Translations under genes and position numbers: made by a program
In this document: positions 21,591 through 33,043 of the stretch, piece after piece
Layout: each line of letters begins with the position of its first letter
How positions within the stretch are numbered: position 1 is the stretch's first letter
Source of the DNA: Hydnum rufescens UP504
Taxonomy: Eukaryota > Basidiomycota > Agaricomycetes > Cantharellales > Hydnaceae
Length of the DNA: 64,000 bases
Reading direction: 5' to 3'
NCBI GenBank assembly: GCA_014904985.1
Contig: MU128920.1
Location: 321,751-385,750 of the forward strand
The notes under the pieces: generated by a model
Told to the model about the DNA's origin: nothing
The model's input: only the letters and a program-made list of their open reading frames with translations
The model's database searches: none

Positions 21591-22362
21591 GTGTAAGGAT
21601 GTCGAGCTCACAATGAAAGCCAGAGGAAGGCATGTAGCTGCTACTGCACTAGTACTTGCAGAATGCATGGGATGTCTGGACTGTGCCACAAACCTTGCCA
21701 GAGATCGCCCTGGGCTCACAGTAGACCCACTGGATACTGATGATGATGCTGACGGAGAGTGGGGCAACATTTCTTTCAAATAGAATATTTGTACCATGCT
21801 ATATTCCCGCTATGGCCTACTGCCACCTATAAACAAACCTCTACAGTTTCTAACATTACTAACATGCCTGTTAGTAACATGCTTGGTTAGTAACGTGTGA
21901 CAAAGTTGAATTTAGTTTCTCACGGAGCCCTAGTAGAGATGACATGACTCAGTGTTGTTATGACCTTGATCAGAACTTGGGTAGTTACTAGATCAAATCA
22001 AAACTGGTCATGACTAGGGCTCCGTGAGAAACTAAATTTGACTTTGTCACACATTACTAACCAAACATGTTACTAACAGGCATGTTAGTAAGGTTAGAAA
22101 CTGTAGAGGTTTGTTTATAGGTGGCAGTAGGCCATAGCGGGAATATAGCATGGTACAAATATTCTATTTGAAAGAAATGTTGCCCCACTCTCTGTTGGCA
22201 TCATCATCAGTATCCAGTGGGTCTACTGTGAGCCCAGGGCAATCTCTGGCAAGGTTTGTGGCACAGTCCAGACATCCCATGCATTCTGCAAGAACTAGTG
22301 CAGTAGCAGCTACATGCCTTCCTCTGGCTTTCATTGTGAACTCGACATCCTTGCACTCTCAA
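21591..22362. mobile_element. Palindromic DNA-transposon remnant with transposase 3' ends
   Basis: Arms of ~347 bp (21591-21937 and 22016-22362) are nearly perfect inverted repeats around a 78-bp spacer. Each arm carries the same coding tail, read plus at 21591-21780 and minus in the right arm: Cys-containing ALVLAECMGCLDCATNLARD, then an acidic end (DPLDTDDDADGEW), stop. Subterminal GTTAGTAAC-like repeats and an end sequence TAGGGCTCCGTGAGAAACTA follow. The right arm continues to a matching inverted end at 22762 (CTCACGGAGCCCTA), giving an element of ~750 bp (22015-22762) flanked by TA. The transposase family was not recognised. Confidence 0.65.
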
Positions 22363-22762
22363 CCAAAGGATTTTTTGAAGATAGCGGCTACAGCACCTGG
22401 CACACCTTCACATTCATCCGGCAATGCGAAATTAATAAAGGGGTAGTCGTCGGAAGATCCAATAGGTAATCGGGATGGAAGGTTGTCAAGGAGGTGTTGA
22501 AGGGAGGGTATATTGCCTGTAGACTACCTAAATTGATTTGCTTCCAACCACATCTGAACTTCGATCAAATCTTAATATTCATGGATTCATTGTATGCGGG
22601 ACTAATACCAGAGGTCCGACAAAGGCTCGCACAACATCTAGGAGTTTTTAGAGTTTTTCACATCTTGGTGACGGCTCAGCCTTTAGTCACATGTTACTAA
22701 CTCTGTTACTAACGTGTTTTTAACTCCTTGTTAGTACCACCATAGTTACTCACGGAGCCCTA
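22363..22762. mobile_element. Right part of the same TIR element
   Basis: Continues from the palindrome to the inverted terminal end at 22749-22762. It includes a degenerate frame at 22494-22700 with no recognised domain and repeated GTTACTAAC motifs (22690-22740). The element ends exactly where the truncated BTB-B homology begins. Confidence 0.5.
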
Positions 22763-24137
22763 ATCTCTAGTTGACGCTTCAAAGCCGTTGTCACTCGCAC
22801 TGTGGGAATGGGCGCTCATACCCCCACAGATGCACTAGTACCCCGCAACTACGAGGGTCGTTGAGCAAGAGGGAGACAAGGACGTCTTTGACCTTGCTCC
22901 GGATTGTTCTGCCGAAACGGGCATACGGCACACTGCCCTCCTAGTCCGCCTCTCCTTGCCGGTCACAAACCCGCCTCCTCTTCACCGGCACAACACACCG
23001 CCGAAACCCAAACGCGAACCTCCCCTTCCACTCGCCCCGGAAACATCACTGCTGCGACCTGCGTTGAAGGCGGCGTCGCCTATGGCTCTAAGCTCCATGG
23101 AGCTTCCATTGCTGCTTAACTGCAGATCTATCTCTGGCTTCACTGTCGACTCTTCGTCATCAGGTGTCAGGACCGCGATCCCCGGTGCCAATAGTCCCGT
23201 GTTGCACTTACCTCCCGCCCAAATCCTTGTACAACTTGAGACTGCTTCTTGGTCCCTTTGCACAACCATGCATACCCACAGCGATTTTCTCTCGTCTCTG
23301 AATACCCCCACAGCCCTCGTCGCAGTGGGTGCAAGTGCAAGTGCATCTCCTTTCTCGATGTCTCCGTTCTTCTCCGCCTTCCAGGCACACCAAGAGGCCA
23401 CGGATCTCCGAACCACCACTTCCGACCAAAAGCCCTCCAGAATGCACATATTCCTCGACAGACCCTCCTCCCCCTACATCCACATTCTTTCCTTCCTCCG
23501 AAGTATAACAGCATCGTGTCGTCTAACCCTCCCCCGCGGTCTGCTTCAAATGCCAGCTTCCTCTGCCGCTCGCATGGAGGAACTCTTTGGACTCCGCGAC
23601 GAAGCCCGCTATCTGGGAATGACCATACTCGAGAAACTATGCGAAGAGAAGATTTCAAGGAGACAGGCTGAGCGCAGTGCTCGTCATGGACACGGCAGCG
23701 CTGCCAGTGAGGATGTCAATGTATCGTCCACAGGCGGAGCACCCGTCTAATGGTCCTGTCCCTGTACCAAACGCTACGGAGCGTGTCACTTGCTCCTCTT
23801 CTCATACTTCGTCCGAGGTGGGGCCGCTGGGGCGGCGGCGAAGCAGAGGCTATACATACATGGGTCGAAGAGTGCGGAAGGTGTCTACACCGGCTCTCTT
23901 GGTTCCCGTGGTGGCCTGGGTAGTGGCTCTGTCGAACATATTCCTCGGAATGTCTTCACGCCCGAGCCAACAACACCTATGAGGAATATGGATCCCTCAA
24001 TTCCGACGAGTGATATCAATGCTGGCGTTGGCATCGGCGGGGCCGTGCCAATACGGCCATTGGGACTAGCATCTCGTCGGAGGTCGTCTAGCGTTACGCG
24101 GCCTCTTCCCCCACTTTCGCCTGGAGGGCGGATATAG
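22763..24137 (+). pseudogene. BTB-B: 5'-truncated, frameshifted BTB copy
   Basis: Homologous to BTB-A from about codon 51 onward. The upstream part is in shifted frames with a stop near 22862. A 264-aa frame (22956-23750) preserves the Pro-rich region and BTB core (RMHIFLDRPSSPYIHIL, ELFGLRDEARYLGMTILEKL). A 2-bp loss at the CCACAGGCGG site (23728) then gives an early stop, and the C-terminal part continues in another frame to 24137. The same 2-bp loss is in BTB-E, so the two share ancestry after that event. Confidence 0.85.
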
Positions 24138-24503
24138 GTAGCATTCATGAACTGATCTTCTCTTTCTTTTTCTCATTGCTGACGATTGATGATGACCTTA
24201 CTTCATGTCTAATACCCTTTGTCCATTCCTCGTCCTCTGAATCCCATTCATTCGTCATTCATTCGTCGCATCACTCTATGATCTGCTTTGCCCGTTCTTA
24301 CATGGCCACTGTATCAATCACTCCCTCCCTCACTCCATACCATCGCGCGTCATACGACCACTCATTGACTCGGTCTTTCTCGTCTTTTACTCGGACGTGT
24401 TGTTTTAATAGCTTTTTTCCCGGCTTCCATCAGGCTTGCCTGTTGTTGCTTGTCCCATTCCTGTATCCCTACTGAGCACTGAAAATATCGATACATACCC
24501 TCA
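24138..24503 (+). repeat. BTB-B 3' flank
   Basis: Matches the BTB-A 3' flank closely up to the ATATCGATACATACCCTC motif, where homology ends abruptly at ~24503 at the junction with inserted repeats. Confidence 0.6.
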
Positions 24504-24780
24504 AGAAGAGTCACTCTCAAGTAGTATTAGCACAACTTGACTCGACTTCGGGCGACTCCGCGCGACTTCCGAAAGATTTGGCTTATCTCCGAAGCCAAGT
24601 CGAATTTAGGACTCGACTTAGACTTCAAGTACTTGAGCCACGACTCTGTAATGAACCTTTAGTAATCAGCCTAAATCAGGCCACATTCCTCAGAAAGCCA
24701 GTTACAGTGTTCAGAATATCCTGAAGTATCATCTTTGTTGTGCTAGCGAGTCTGTCTTGTTCGCTCTCGTCTAATCTAAA
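24504..24780. repeat. GACTTGAC-rich repeat, left copy
   Basis: A block of CGACTT/AAGTCG motifs (24537-24645) recurs in the same orientation at 31040-31135 (ACTTCGGGCGACT core in both). The two blocks bracket the retroelement below, so the retroelement probably entered such a repeat or carried it. No coding content. Confidence 0.45.
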
Positions 24781-26504
24781 CGGGTGTCTTCTGGCGTGAG
24801 TGTGTGAGAGATTGCGAAGCAATAGCTTGCGATCTCGGTGCATGAGAGCGGCAGATTGACTGTGCGGTGTGGGTGGGATAGCTCACCGCTCTCACGACTA
24901 AACCAGAAGAAAACTTGTAGGGTGGGTGGGGGGCGAAAGGAGACTCTCGTGTGTCTCGTTCTGGACGATGCGAACGTCGTTTCGTCGTTTCGCTCGGCCT
25001 CCGGAAACAAATGCCGCCTGGCCGGACGGCACCGTGTTAGGCCCTTCAGTTTGTTCTATTTTCGCACCGCGCCCGGGATCCATGTCGGTGTCCTTCCTTT
25101 TTGGTTGGCTTATAAGGGATCTACATATGGTAGAGCGCCTTTCTTTCGCTTTTGTGTTTCTTTTGGTCAATCTATAATTGGTGCTTTTCTGTATTTCGTT
25201 GGAAGATTTGTGAATCAATGAGCTTGCTCTCCGGTCAGTGAGAGCGGCAGAGACGTGACTCCCAACCTCTGGGATTCTCGAGAAATCTCGATGATGCATA
25301 CTGAGGTTAATCTATGTATCTATCACGTCCAGTACCTCGACACCGGTGAAGTATAATATACAAACTGCGTCCTCGATCGTCTAGTATGTTTGTTGTTTCT
25401 TCATTGTCTGTGTCTTTACCTCTCGAGTGCTTAACACATAGTGTTACCGGATCTCTGCGGTCGGCCAAGGGTCTCCTTGGCATTCCTTCCACCTAGCTAC
25501 TAGATTGCGGTCCCTAAAGTATGCACTCATTTAGTTATGTATTAATCCTTCATTTTATAAGGTGGTTGCGCATCCAGGGAGGCCTGTGTAAAGTGTGATT
25601 GGATTTGTAGTTTTCTCCAGTAGATTAGGACAGTTGTGACATATGACCCGAAGCCTCCCACTCGCCGGAAATTTCTGGACTATTCTGAAGCTTCCTCGTT
25701 GGCTCTAAGAAAGGTGGTCTTTTTGTGTGCCGAAATGTTCGCTTCGGTGACTCGTATGGGTGGTTGTGGTTTAGTTCCAGCCCGTAGCATCTTGTCCAAG
25801 AGTATTAAATATAGACGGTCCATCACCGGATGGGGATTGGTTTACTGTTTTCATTCCTTTTATTGGGGTTCCAGCCTGTGTGTTTCATAACCAAAAATTC
25901 CTATTAGGTTAAGGACACGCAGTGTTGATCTCCAGAGTCTTTTCATTATCCCTTATTGCATGTGTGTTGCCTTGTCTTTCTAGTCAATTTACACTCCGCC
26001 TCGCATCGGCTTATGCGGCCAGATGTTAAGTGACAGTCATTTTATACCTATTAGTTCCTTAGGAGTGCTTAGTCTTTTCGAACCTCCGGGACATGCTCTT
26101 TATGGTATCTGCTCATGAAGCCGATTTGGGGGCACAGTAACTGTCCCCTACAGTCATAGTCAACCATGGAAATCACAGCAGATGATGGCCCAACGATGCA
26201 ATGTCATAGTGTTGGGTCAGAATCCACTGTAGTGAATTTGCATTTAGAGTGAAGTGGACTGTGACTTGTGGTGGATGGATTTCCTTCTATTTATATCGTG
26301 CCGTGTCTAGCTTTTCCGGGCTATCTTGCTGCAGATTCGTGTGCGCGGGGCTGGTTTGGTCAAAGATCCTGCCAAGATAACATCTGGTTATCTTAGTCAT
26401 CCATGGGTGCGTCTCATCAGAGTCCTGCTAATACCAGTTCTTTTGAGTCCCGCCATCCCGCAATCACTCCGGCTGCATCGCAACGAACACCGCAGGAGGT
26501 ATCG

Positions 26505-26732
26505 TCATGTGCGTGTAACACGTTCATTCGCGTTTTGGTACGTGTTTGTTAGCATGTGCAGCCCACATCCAGTCTGACCAGGAAGCTTGAGGGCATAGGC
26601 TTGCCGCGTGGATTTCTCTAGAGCTTGTTGCATGACCCACTGTGTTTTCCCTAAGGTCATGGCTTGCTCGGGGTGGCTGTGGATTAGGTGTGCTCGCTTG
26701 GCTACCACTTCCGGTGAGACCCAGCAAAACAT
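26505..26732 (-). pseudogene. Possible tyrosine-recombinase N-terminal remnant
   Basis: Minus frame includes WVMQQALEKSTRQAYALKL, resembling the start of a core-binding domain in tyrosine recombinases of Ngaro/DIRS elements. The catalytic R-H-R-Y residues were not found, and the frame ends soon after. A weak call that rests mostly on position downstream of RNase H. Confidence 0.3.
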
Positions 26733-27189
26733 ACAATGTTCTGCTTGGACCCATGTCTAAAGGCTGATGGTTTGGGGTTCCTTGTCCACCCCTCGGTTTC
26801 CGTCCCACTGACATGGGTCTGGGATATATCATGAAGATTCTGTCTGATGGTAGACTGCTGTCCCATCTGCAGGAAAAAAAGGGGGGGGTTTATATTAGGC
26901 TAGGTGTATTATACTTCATAAAGGAATGGTACGAGGTCTCTCGGGATCTCAAATGACTCTGGTAGTTTACTCAACCCACCAAAAATTCCCCGTGATACTG
27001 GGTCTGCTGGGTTTGCCCCACTTGCAATGTACGCACCTGAATCTCCGAGGTCTGCTGTCTCGAAACCTCCCAGCCATGCTTGGATGCTTCATTTGGTCCA
27101 TTGGTTACGGCCACGGCTCTGACCAAAGCCCTGTTTCGTCCTGATTTATCTGCCGAGATCTTGGACCCTCTGCGCGGGTTCCTCGCACC

Positions 27190-27545
27190 GCTAGCCATCT
27201 GAATGGCAAATTCGATTGCAATGCCTTGCACCTCCAATGTCTCTACCACTGTGTCCTACGAGCACGTGTTTCCAGTGCCATGCTTTATACTGGTCCCCCA
27301 CTCGCAACCCAATCCCCACCCCTGATGAGGCATCAACTGAGATCCCGTATCCGCTAGCGGCTTCTGGTTTGCCAGGTTGCGGTATACCCCTGGTTTGGAT
27401 AGCTGGTTCACCCACCACTGAATATCCTCCAGCACGGTTCATCATTGTGTGCATCACGTGAGGTGCTGGAAACCATTCATGAACGCTGAATTGACGGTAA
27501 ATCATGATCGGCCCTGGCGGTGCACAAGGTATGTCATGAGGCACC
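27190..27545 (-). pseudogene. RNase H-like remnant of the retroelement
   Basis: One minus frame reads ISVDASSGVGIGLRVG followed by QYKAWHWKH, like the first catalytic Asp strand of RNase H. A second frame over the same stretch holds EDIQWWVNQLSKPG, which normally precedes it, so a frameshift separates them. IAIEFAIQMA (27210-27180) fits the conserved Glu helix. Confidence 0.5.
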
Positions 27546-27701
27546 CATGTAATTGAAGGACTGGCTGATTTTTGTTTTGTGGTCCGCTAACCGCCATAGT
27601 GCCTCCGCGCGTGCCAGATATTTCTGTCGTTTCATATCTGCAATGAGACCCACTTAGAAATAATCCAGAGGAAACCAATGTAGGTTCTTTCGAAGCAAAA
27701 T

Positions 27702-28205
27702 CTAGCCACTTCTGTGGTGCCATGACACTCCTAGTTCGTCTGTGATTGCCGTTAGGTCACTCAGTTTGTATTGGTAGGTCCACTCTCTAACAAGACGCAT
27801 CCTGTCCAGATTTCGTAGTCTCTGGCTTCGATTTCTGAGATCTCGATTGGGTGGCTGTCCGCTATCTCGTGGGGAGTATCGAAGAGGATTGGTACTGCTG
27901 GGAGCCGGAAATAACGTGAGTCTCGACGGTTCCCTTTTTACTGTGATGGGAAGTGGAGCTGGGGTCGGATAAAGGCAGTTTATGAACATCATGTCGTCCA
28001 CCCATCTCCTGATCGGTCCTATTCCGTTTGCAGCCAATATGTCTCGTACAGGTTCTAGTACTGCTCTGCAGATCCCAGCGCCAGGGTGAACACCGAAATG
28101 GACAGCTTGGTTCACATAGAACTGCCGTCATTCCCGCGTTGCACAACTAGTCGTTTGTGTTGCGGTGCCACAGGACACTGTCGGTAAGCGGCATCGATAT
28201 CTCCG
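27702..28205 (-). pseudogene. Reverse transcriptase remnant (VDD motif)
   Basis: Minus strand: DIDAAYRQCPVAPQHKR (catalytic Asp strand) at ~28190-28140, then NQAVHFGVHPGAGICRAV and IRRWVDDMMFIN with the (Y/W)VDD active-site motif near 28000. One base is missing between the first two blocks (about 28115-28120), putting them in different frames. The motif style matches DIRS/Ngaro-type RT of basidiomycetes rather than Copia or LINE. Confidence 0.65.
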
Positions 28206-28489
28206 ACGGCTGCCATTGTCCCTTCTCTGCATGCCGCAATCTATGTACATGGCTTCAGCTACTTGTCTGATTGTATGCCTGGCTTTTCTCAAGGGCATCG
28301 CCCTTGAGTCCATATTGGCTTTGTGGGCAGCACTCATCGAGTCGTCTGCTCCACATCCTAAACAGCTGCCACATCCTCACTCTTAGAGCTATTGGACTGC
28401 ATACACTGTAGGGTGGTTCCCTAAACAGGGAATGGTTCACGTTCACAACGCTGTACCCCACCTGAATGAGTCCCCTTTGGGAGCAGTCT

Positions 28490-30415
28490 GGTCAACTGAC
28501 CCAGACCTCATTCACGAAAGATGGGATAATGATGCATAATTGAGTGAGACTCACGTATACTGCTAGAGGTTCTGCTCCATCCCAAATAGTTGGGTAGTCA
28601 TCTGGGTCCAAGAGGTCATTTACTGCTGTTCCTTGGCATTGGGTGCTGAGCAGTCTATGATTAGTCGATACTTTCATTACTGAGGCGTTGTCCTGGAACA
28701 CGCGGTTTCTCACGACATTCAGGGGTGAACGATGAAGTGTCCATACGTTTATTATTCTTCCGAATGTGGTAGAGTCGACAAGTCTTCCCTTGGCAAGCTT
28801 GTCCATTATGTATTCATGTAAAAGGCCACCTGTAGTTGGCGCCTGTCTATTATTTGGGGAAGGAATTTGATACAAAGGGATTGGATGGGAGAGATGGGGT
28901 GGAAAAAAAAAAAAAACCTTCCCTCAACCATTGTGTGATCTGCGGGTGCTGTGATAACAAATTATGGTGAATAAGGGTGGCTTCGAAACGGTCTGCTCGA
29001 TACTTGGTCACCACTCGAGCTTTGTCTTCAGCATGACGTTGATCGAGCTCTGTGGCTTTGGCTACCACAGATCGAACACTCATGGAGAGATTGGCAGTCT
29101 TGTTTGATACAGGTATGTCGATGTGGCCATAGTAGCAGTACTCTTTGGAGTCTGATATACGCATGACTCTTCCATTGGTTGATTGTGAACGAATTGGGTT
29201 CCCTGTTGCTGTTGTCGACAGTGTACAGTCTGTGGCCCTGTGGCCAGCCCTCCCGCAGCACCAGCAACGAGCCTCGGGGCCAGGGTGCTCGTTGCTCCCT
29301 CGAAAGGGCTTCGTAGATTCCCGTTGATTGGGCCACTTGCTGTGAGATGGGTTGCGCTCAGTGGGTCAGGAGATGGGATCATAATGAATTGGGTTTCGCT
29401 CCCGTTGAATCCGTGATTGCGATGGCTGTGCAAGGTCAGATCCGTTTGTGATGCGTTTGGCCAGCATCTGGAAGGTCTCTTGATTATACGCCGTCTGTGC
29501 ATTTTGGACCTCCCCTCTCTAGGTTGGCATCGGTGAACAAGAAGGGACTTGTGAAGAATTTCTGTCGCAGAGTGTGTTCTGCTCGGGCTAGGACTGGGAA
29601 GTTGAAGTCCCAGAGAGTATGGCTCACGATGAATTTGTGGAGGTGGTGGAAATTCTCGACTGTGACATCGTCTGCCACACCTTCCATTTGTAGCAGTTGT
29701 ATGAAACGAGTTTGTGCCTCTAGCCATTCATGCTTTGGAAGGTTTCGGTCTCGTATGTCGCTGTTGGAGTTGTCTACATACTCTACTTCGATGAGTCCTG
29801 TGCTGCTCTCAACAGCTCAGGTCACCTTCTTTATTGTCCTGTCGTTTAAGGTGTAGTCTCGGTACTGGGAGGCTGTGAGATCTGAAAAGGAATGAAGAAG
29901 CCCTTTCGGGCAGTCCTCAAGACGATCTCAGGTATGACTCCTGAGTGTTCAACGGTTTCGGCTGAGACATAGTTGGCTGCCAATAATGCGTGTTTCTTCA
30001 CTGGCTTGCTTAGCCCTGGGTTGCTCGAAAAGGCTGCCATTGCAGCACTTGTTGCAGCGGCAACTGATTCTGCAGTGATCCTTGCTATCAGTGATTCTGT
30101 CTCCCATGTGGGGTTGCCAGCGTCACTGTTGCTCAGTTTAGTTTCCAGGACTGCGATAGTGTCATTCAGAGTCTCTCGCTCAGCTTGGAATTCGAGCTCC
30201 ATAATTTCACGGTGGTCTCATTCCTTCTCTATATCCACTTCTAGCTGTCGCAGCTTCTGAAGAATTTCCAAGTAGGTCTCCCCTGTCCGGCCATCTTGTC
30301 GGTTGCTTGGATTGGGTTGGGATTCTGTTGCATTTGAAGTCTGACTCCCAGTAGTCGCTGCTGGTACTGGTGGGATTTCTGTATGGGTGTCTCCCTTTGT
30401 AATACCAATAGCCAT
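28490..30415 (-). pseudogene. Gag-like region with CCHC zinc knuckle, and linker
   Basis: Read from the right: a coiled-coil-like segment (FQAERETLNDTIAVLETKL, 30195-30140), an Ala-rich part, then CWCCGRAGHRATDC at 29266-29225, a Cys-x2-Cys-x4-His-x4-Cys nucleic-acid-binding knuckle. A linker (DIPVSNKTANLSMSVRSVV) and a 127-codon frame (28875-28492) of unknown function follow. Several stops and frame changes break it. Confidence 0.55.
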
Positions 30416-30620
30416 AGGTTGTATGTTGCCTCGAGAGTTTTGTTATGGAAATGAATGTGGTGTAGTCTAGTGTAGGCTCAGGTAACTGTCTGTAGCAAGT
30501 AACGAATGAATGAAAGGAGACTCTCGTGTGTCTCGTTCTGGACGATGCAAACGTCGTTTTGTCATTTTGCTCGGCCTCCGGAAACAAATCCGGGCTCTGC
30601 CGATCTGCTCACTCCTTCAT

Positions 30621-31430
30621 TCGCTAGCCCCCCCTCTGCATCGTCGTTCCTTTGGACTAAGAGGGATCTACCAAACCAACCATCATTGGTCAGATATGAT
30701 AAAATTTTACTGCTCTTTGAGCAGCTTGATTGGTACATCCCGAGAAACTATACATGTGTGCTGACTAAGCATTTGACATGAATGGTGGATGCAAGTTTCT
30801 GGGTATCAAGTGTCTAGTATTCATGCCCAGGTTGATTCTGTTGAAGAATCGGTGCGGAGCCACTTATATTTGCACAACGAGAAGAAAGATAGAGCGTTTG
30901 ATCAGAGCTCAAGCAGGGAACTTCGGTACATCCCGCGAACTATCTAGAAGGATACGCTGACTAAGCAATGAGCATTAGAGCTCACCCATCCCCAATTCCA
31001 ACAGTTTCATTCTCTGTACTATCTTAGTTCCTATGTAGTATCACAACTTGGCTCAGCTTGACTTAGACTTGACTTCGGGCGACTTCGCACGACTTCGGTT
31101 TGACTTGACTTATCTCCAAAGTCAAGTCAATTGAGCCAATTTTGTATTAGATAATTACTTGGTAGCTGCTGATTGGTTGGTACATTCAGTTCTGCATGAC
31201 TGTTTTCTAGGCTTGACAGAATAACCCCAGTCACCGCACACCCGGAACGATTTGCAAGCAAGGTCGCGGGGCACCATGGCACCCTGTCTAGTACCTGAGT
31301 TATGATAAAATGTCCCAGAAAAGTTCTCTAGTCTTCATATGTTGCACCCCCACCAGGTGGCTTCTTCTATTAGATTTTCAATAATTCTTCCAACCCTGTA
31401 GGTTTGGCCTGGAATTCGAGGATGGAGCAC
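30621..31430. other. Right junction of the retroelement insertion
   Basis: No gene. Contains two related ~35-bp blocks with GGTACATCCCG.GAAACT (30731 and 30925) and CTGACTAAGC after each, suggesting a local duplication, then the right GACTTGAC-rich repeat (31040-31135). Confidence 0.4.
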
Positions 31431-31703
31431 TTAGTCATTATAATCCTGTATAGTTTCTCGGGATGCACCGAATGCTCGATCAAATGCGATATTTTTCCTC
31501 TGGTTGTTGTCTAAGTGGCTGTGCTGGAGTGCGCTGTCCCTGTCATCCGGATCTGTCGGCCGATCGGAATTTTCTATGAAATGAAGTCGCTCGCGGGCTT
31601 GTTCTTTGGCATAAATTTGGCGTTTGCGGGTGTTTAATTGGCATGTTGATGACATTCGGCAGTTTAATGGACCTCGAACATATATATACTGTATGCTATT
31701 CAT
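31431..31703 (-). CDS. Small unrecognised open frame
   Basis: A 90-codon minus frame, basic then acidic (TRKRQIYAKEQARERLHF, SDRPTDPDDRDSALQHSHL, ending FGASRETIQDYND). The composition is protein-like, but there is no recognised domain and no clear start context. Its end overlaps sequence similar to the 30.7-30.95 kb duplicated block (ATCCCGAGAAACTA-type). It may be a fragment of another element. Confidence 0.25.
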   Translation of the reverse strand: MNSIQYIYVRGPLNCRMSSTCQLNTRKRQIYAKEQARERLHFIENSDRPTDPDDRDSALQHSHLDNNQRKNIAFDRAFGASRETIQDYND

Positions 31704-32277
31704 ATTAGAAATAGGGGCTGTGCGAAAATAAATCCCACGTTACTGCAGGCCGTGCAACTTCAAACTCGATCATGACGACACGCGCGGGGATTGGATTATA
31801 CGAATTGGATTAAGAAGATACGGGTTGATAAGATTCAGATGTGTTGGATGGGGACGATCCATGTCGGATGACGAAGATACACTAGAAAGTTTTCTCCACA
31901 AACTCTACCGCTGGTCTCATAGAAGTACTGGCAGGAGAAAAAAAAGCCGGTGCAGAGCAAACAAAACAATATGATACATTGCAAATACCAGACAAATAAC
32001 ACCTACACCCCCACCCGACCCCACCGATTAGGGACTAATTCACAGTCCAGGGGACCCGAATGGGGAAAGTTACAAGCGGGTATCTGGAACTTAACAGTGG
32101 CAAGCAATGGAATTGGATCCGCAGTCGGCCCCAGGGAAGCGGTTCTGTGGGTGCCCATGAGAGCTCCACGCCGCCCTGGGATAATCAGCACTCCTAGCGA
32201 GATAATGCGCGCTAATTCGCGTTTAAAATGCAACCCTTTGGAAGACTCAGACTCAAAATCCCCGCCTCATTTTGACG
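31704..32277. other. Upstream flank of NCKWF copy 2
   Basis: No gene. 31860-32230 resembles 63400-63780 (TTGCAAATA.CAGACAAATAA, then a GGGGA.CCGAATGGGG block), so it is the conserved 5' flank and likely promoter of NCKWF plus-strand copies. Confidence 0.5.
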
Positions 32278-33043
32278 ATGCCCGCCACGAGAGTGACTTT
32301 GGTGACCGACCTGCTGGCCTCCGATCCCCACTTCATGTGCACGATGTCCATCAAACAACTCTGCACCTCTATCCAAGGCTCTCGCCTGGAGCGAGCAGGT
32401 CGCGTTGTCTCCTTGATCCGCTTCGAGCAACTGAGGGGATTCCGACACCAGTTCCTCGTGCTGAAAATTGCTAGGACGCCGGATGATGGGGAGACTATGT
32501 GGTTGCGCTTGGACCGAGGGCCCAAACCGGAAAACGTAACGCCAAGGAGTTCAGTATCGCGATTCACTCCATGTGATTCTGTAAGTGCTTGTCCCGGATA
32601 CCAATGGCAGCATTTCTAAGAGGTCGACTGACCATGTCCGGGCTCATTTCAGGCGACGATCTCCTCATCTGAAGCACAACTACTACGCGGACTTCGTTTG
32701 GAAATCAAAGCCGAGGTCATCTTTCCTGTCGACGGACCTACAGGAGGAGATCTCCGCGAACTCCTCAACATCTTGTCCCAAGAATCCCCCGAATATCGCT
32801 TGTGGGGAGTGAGTGATTCCTATGCACCCTCCTCAGTATATTCTCAGAATTTTCCAACGAATACCTACCCCTTTGCATCGCTAGGAGAATTGCAAGTGGT
32901 TCTGCTCGGTCGTGCAAGAATCCTTGACCCATTTCTACTCTGGAGAGCTGAGGTCGGGAACGCTATCCCATCGAGATCTTGGGAAGAAGTCCCGCAGACG
33001 TATTGCGGATCGTTTTCTGAACGTGGTAGCTCGAGGCCATTGA
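32278..33043 (+). CDS. NCKWF-family protein, intact (copy 2)
   Basis: Exons 32278-32580, 32653-32808 and 32885-33043; 205 aa with the same phase-0 junctions as copy 1. The His block reads GFRHQFLVLKIA and the Cys block RLWGENCKWFCSVVQ. Differences from copy 1 are scattered substitutions (for example ATRVTLVTDLLASDPHF near the start), without any stop or shift. The intron lengths differ slightly from copy 1 while splice sites and frame are kept, which suggests selection or recent origin. Confidence 0.75.

Larger units (their letters stand above)
24781..30620 (-). mobile_element. Decayed Ngaro/DIRS-like retroelement with split direct repeats
   Basis: Minus-strand order: CCHC Gag, reverse transcriptase, RNase H, possible tyrosine recombinase start. 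An ~80-bp block (GGAGACTCTCGTGTGTCTCG and on) occurs at 30517-30597 (A1) and again at 24938-25016 (A2). A2 is flanked by two copies of a ~36-bp block containing GAGAGCGGCAGA (25216-25252 and 24820-24856; B1 and B2). A1 - ORFs - B1-A2-B2 is the layout known for Ngaro elements. All frames are broken by stops and shifts, so the copy is dead. No integrase or protease motif seen. Confidence 0.6.

Noticed and set aside
24838..25221. 127-aa frame in the retroelement end
   Set aside because: It overlaps the A2 and B repeats and has no counterpart frame in the A1 copy beyond the repeated block.
29497..29856. Plus frame of 119 aa
   Set aside because: It is antisense to the Gag-like region with the zinc knuckle.
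30690..30960. Possible Copia polymerase C-terminus (YIPRNYTCVLTKHLT)
   Set aside because: Only a few residues fit and no upstream RT or RNase H of Copia type is nearby; likely coincidence or a tiny relic.
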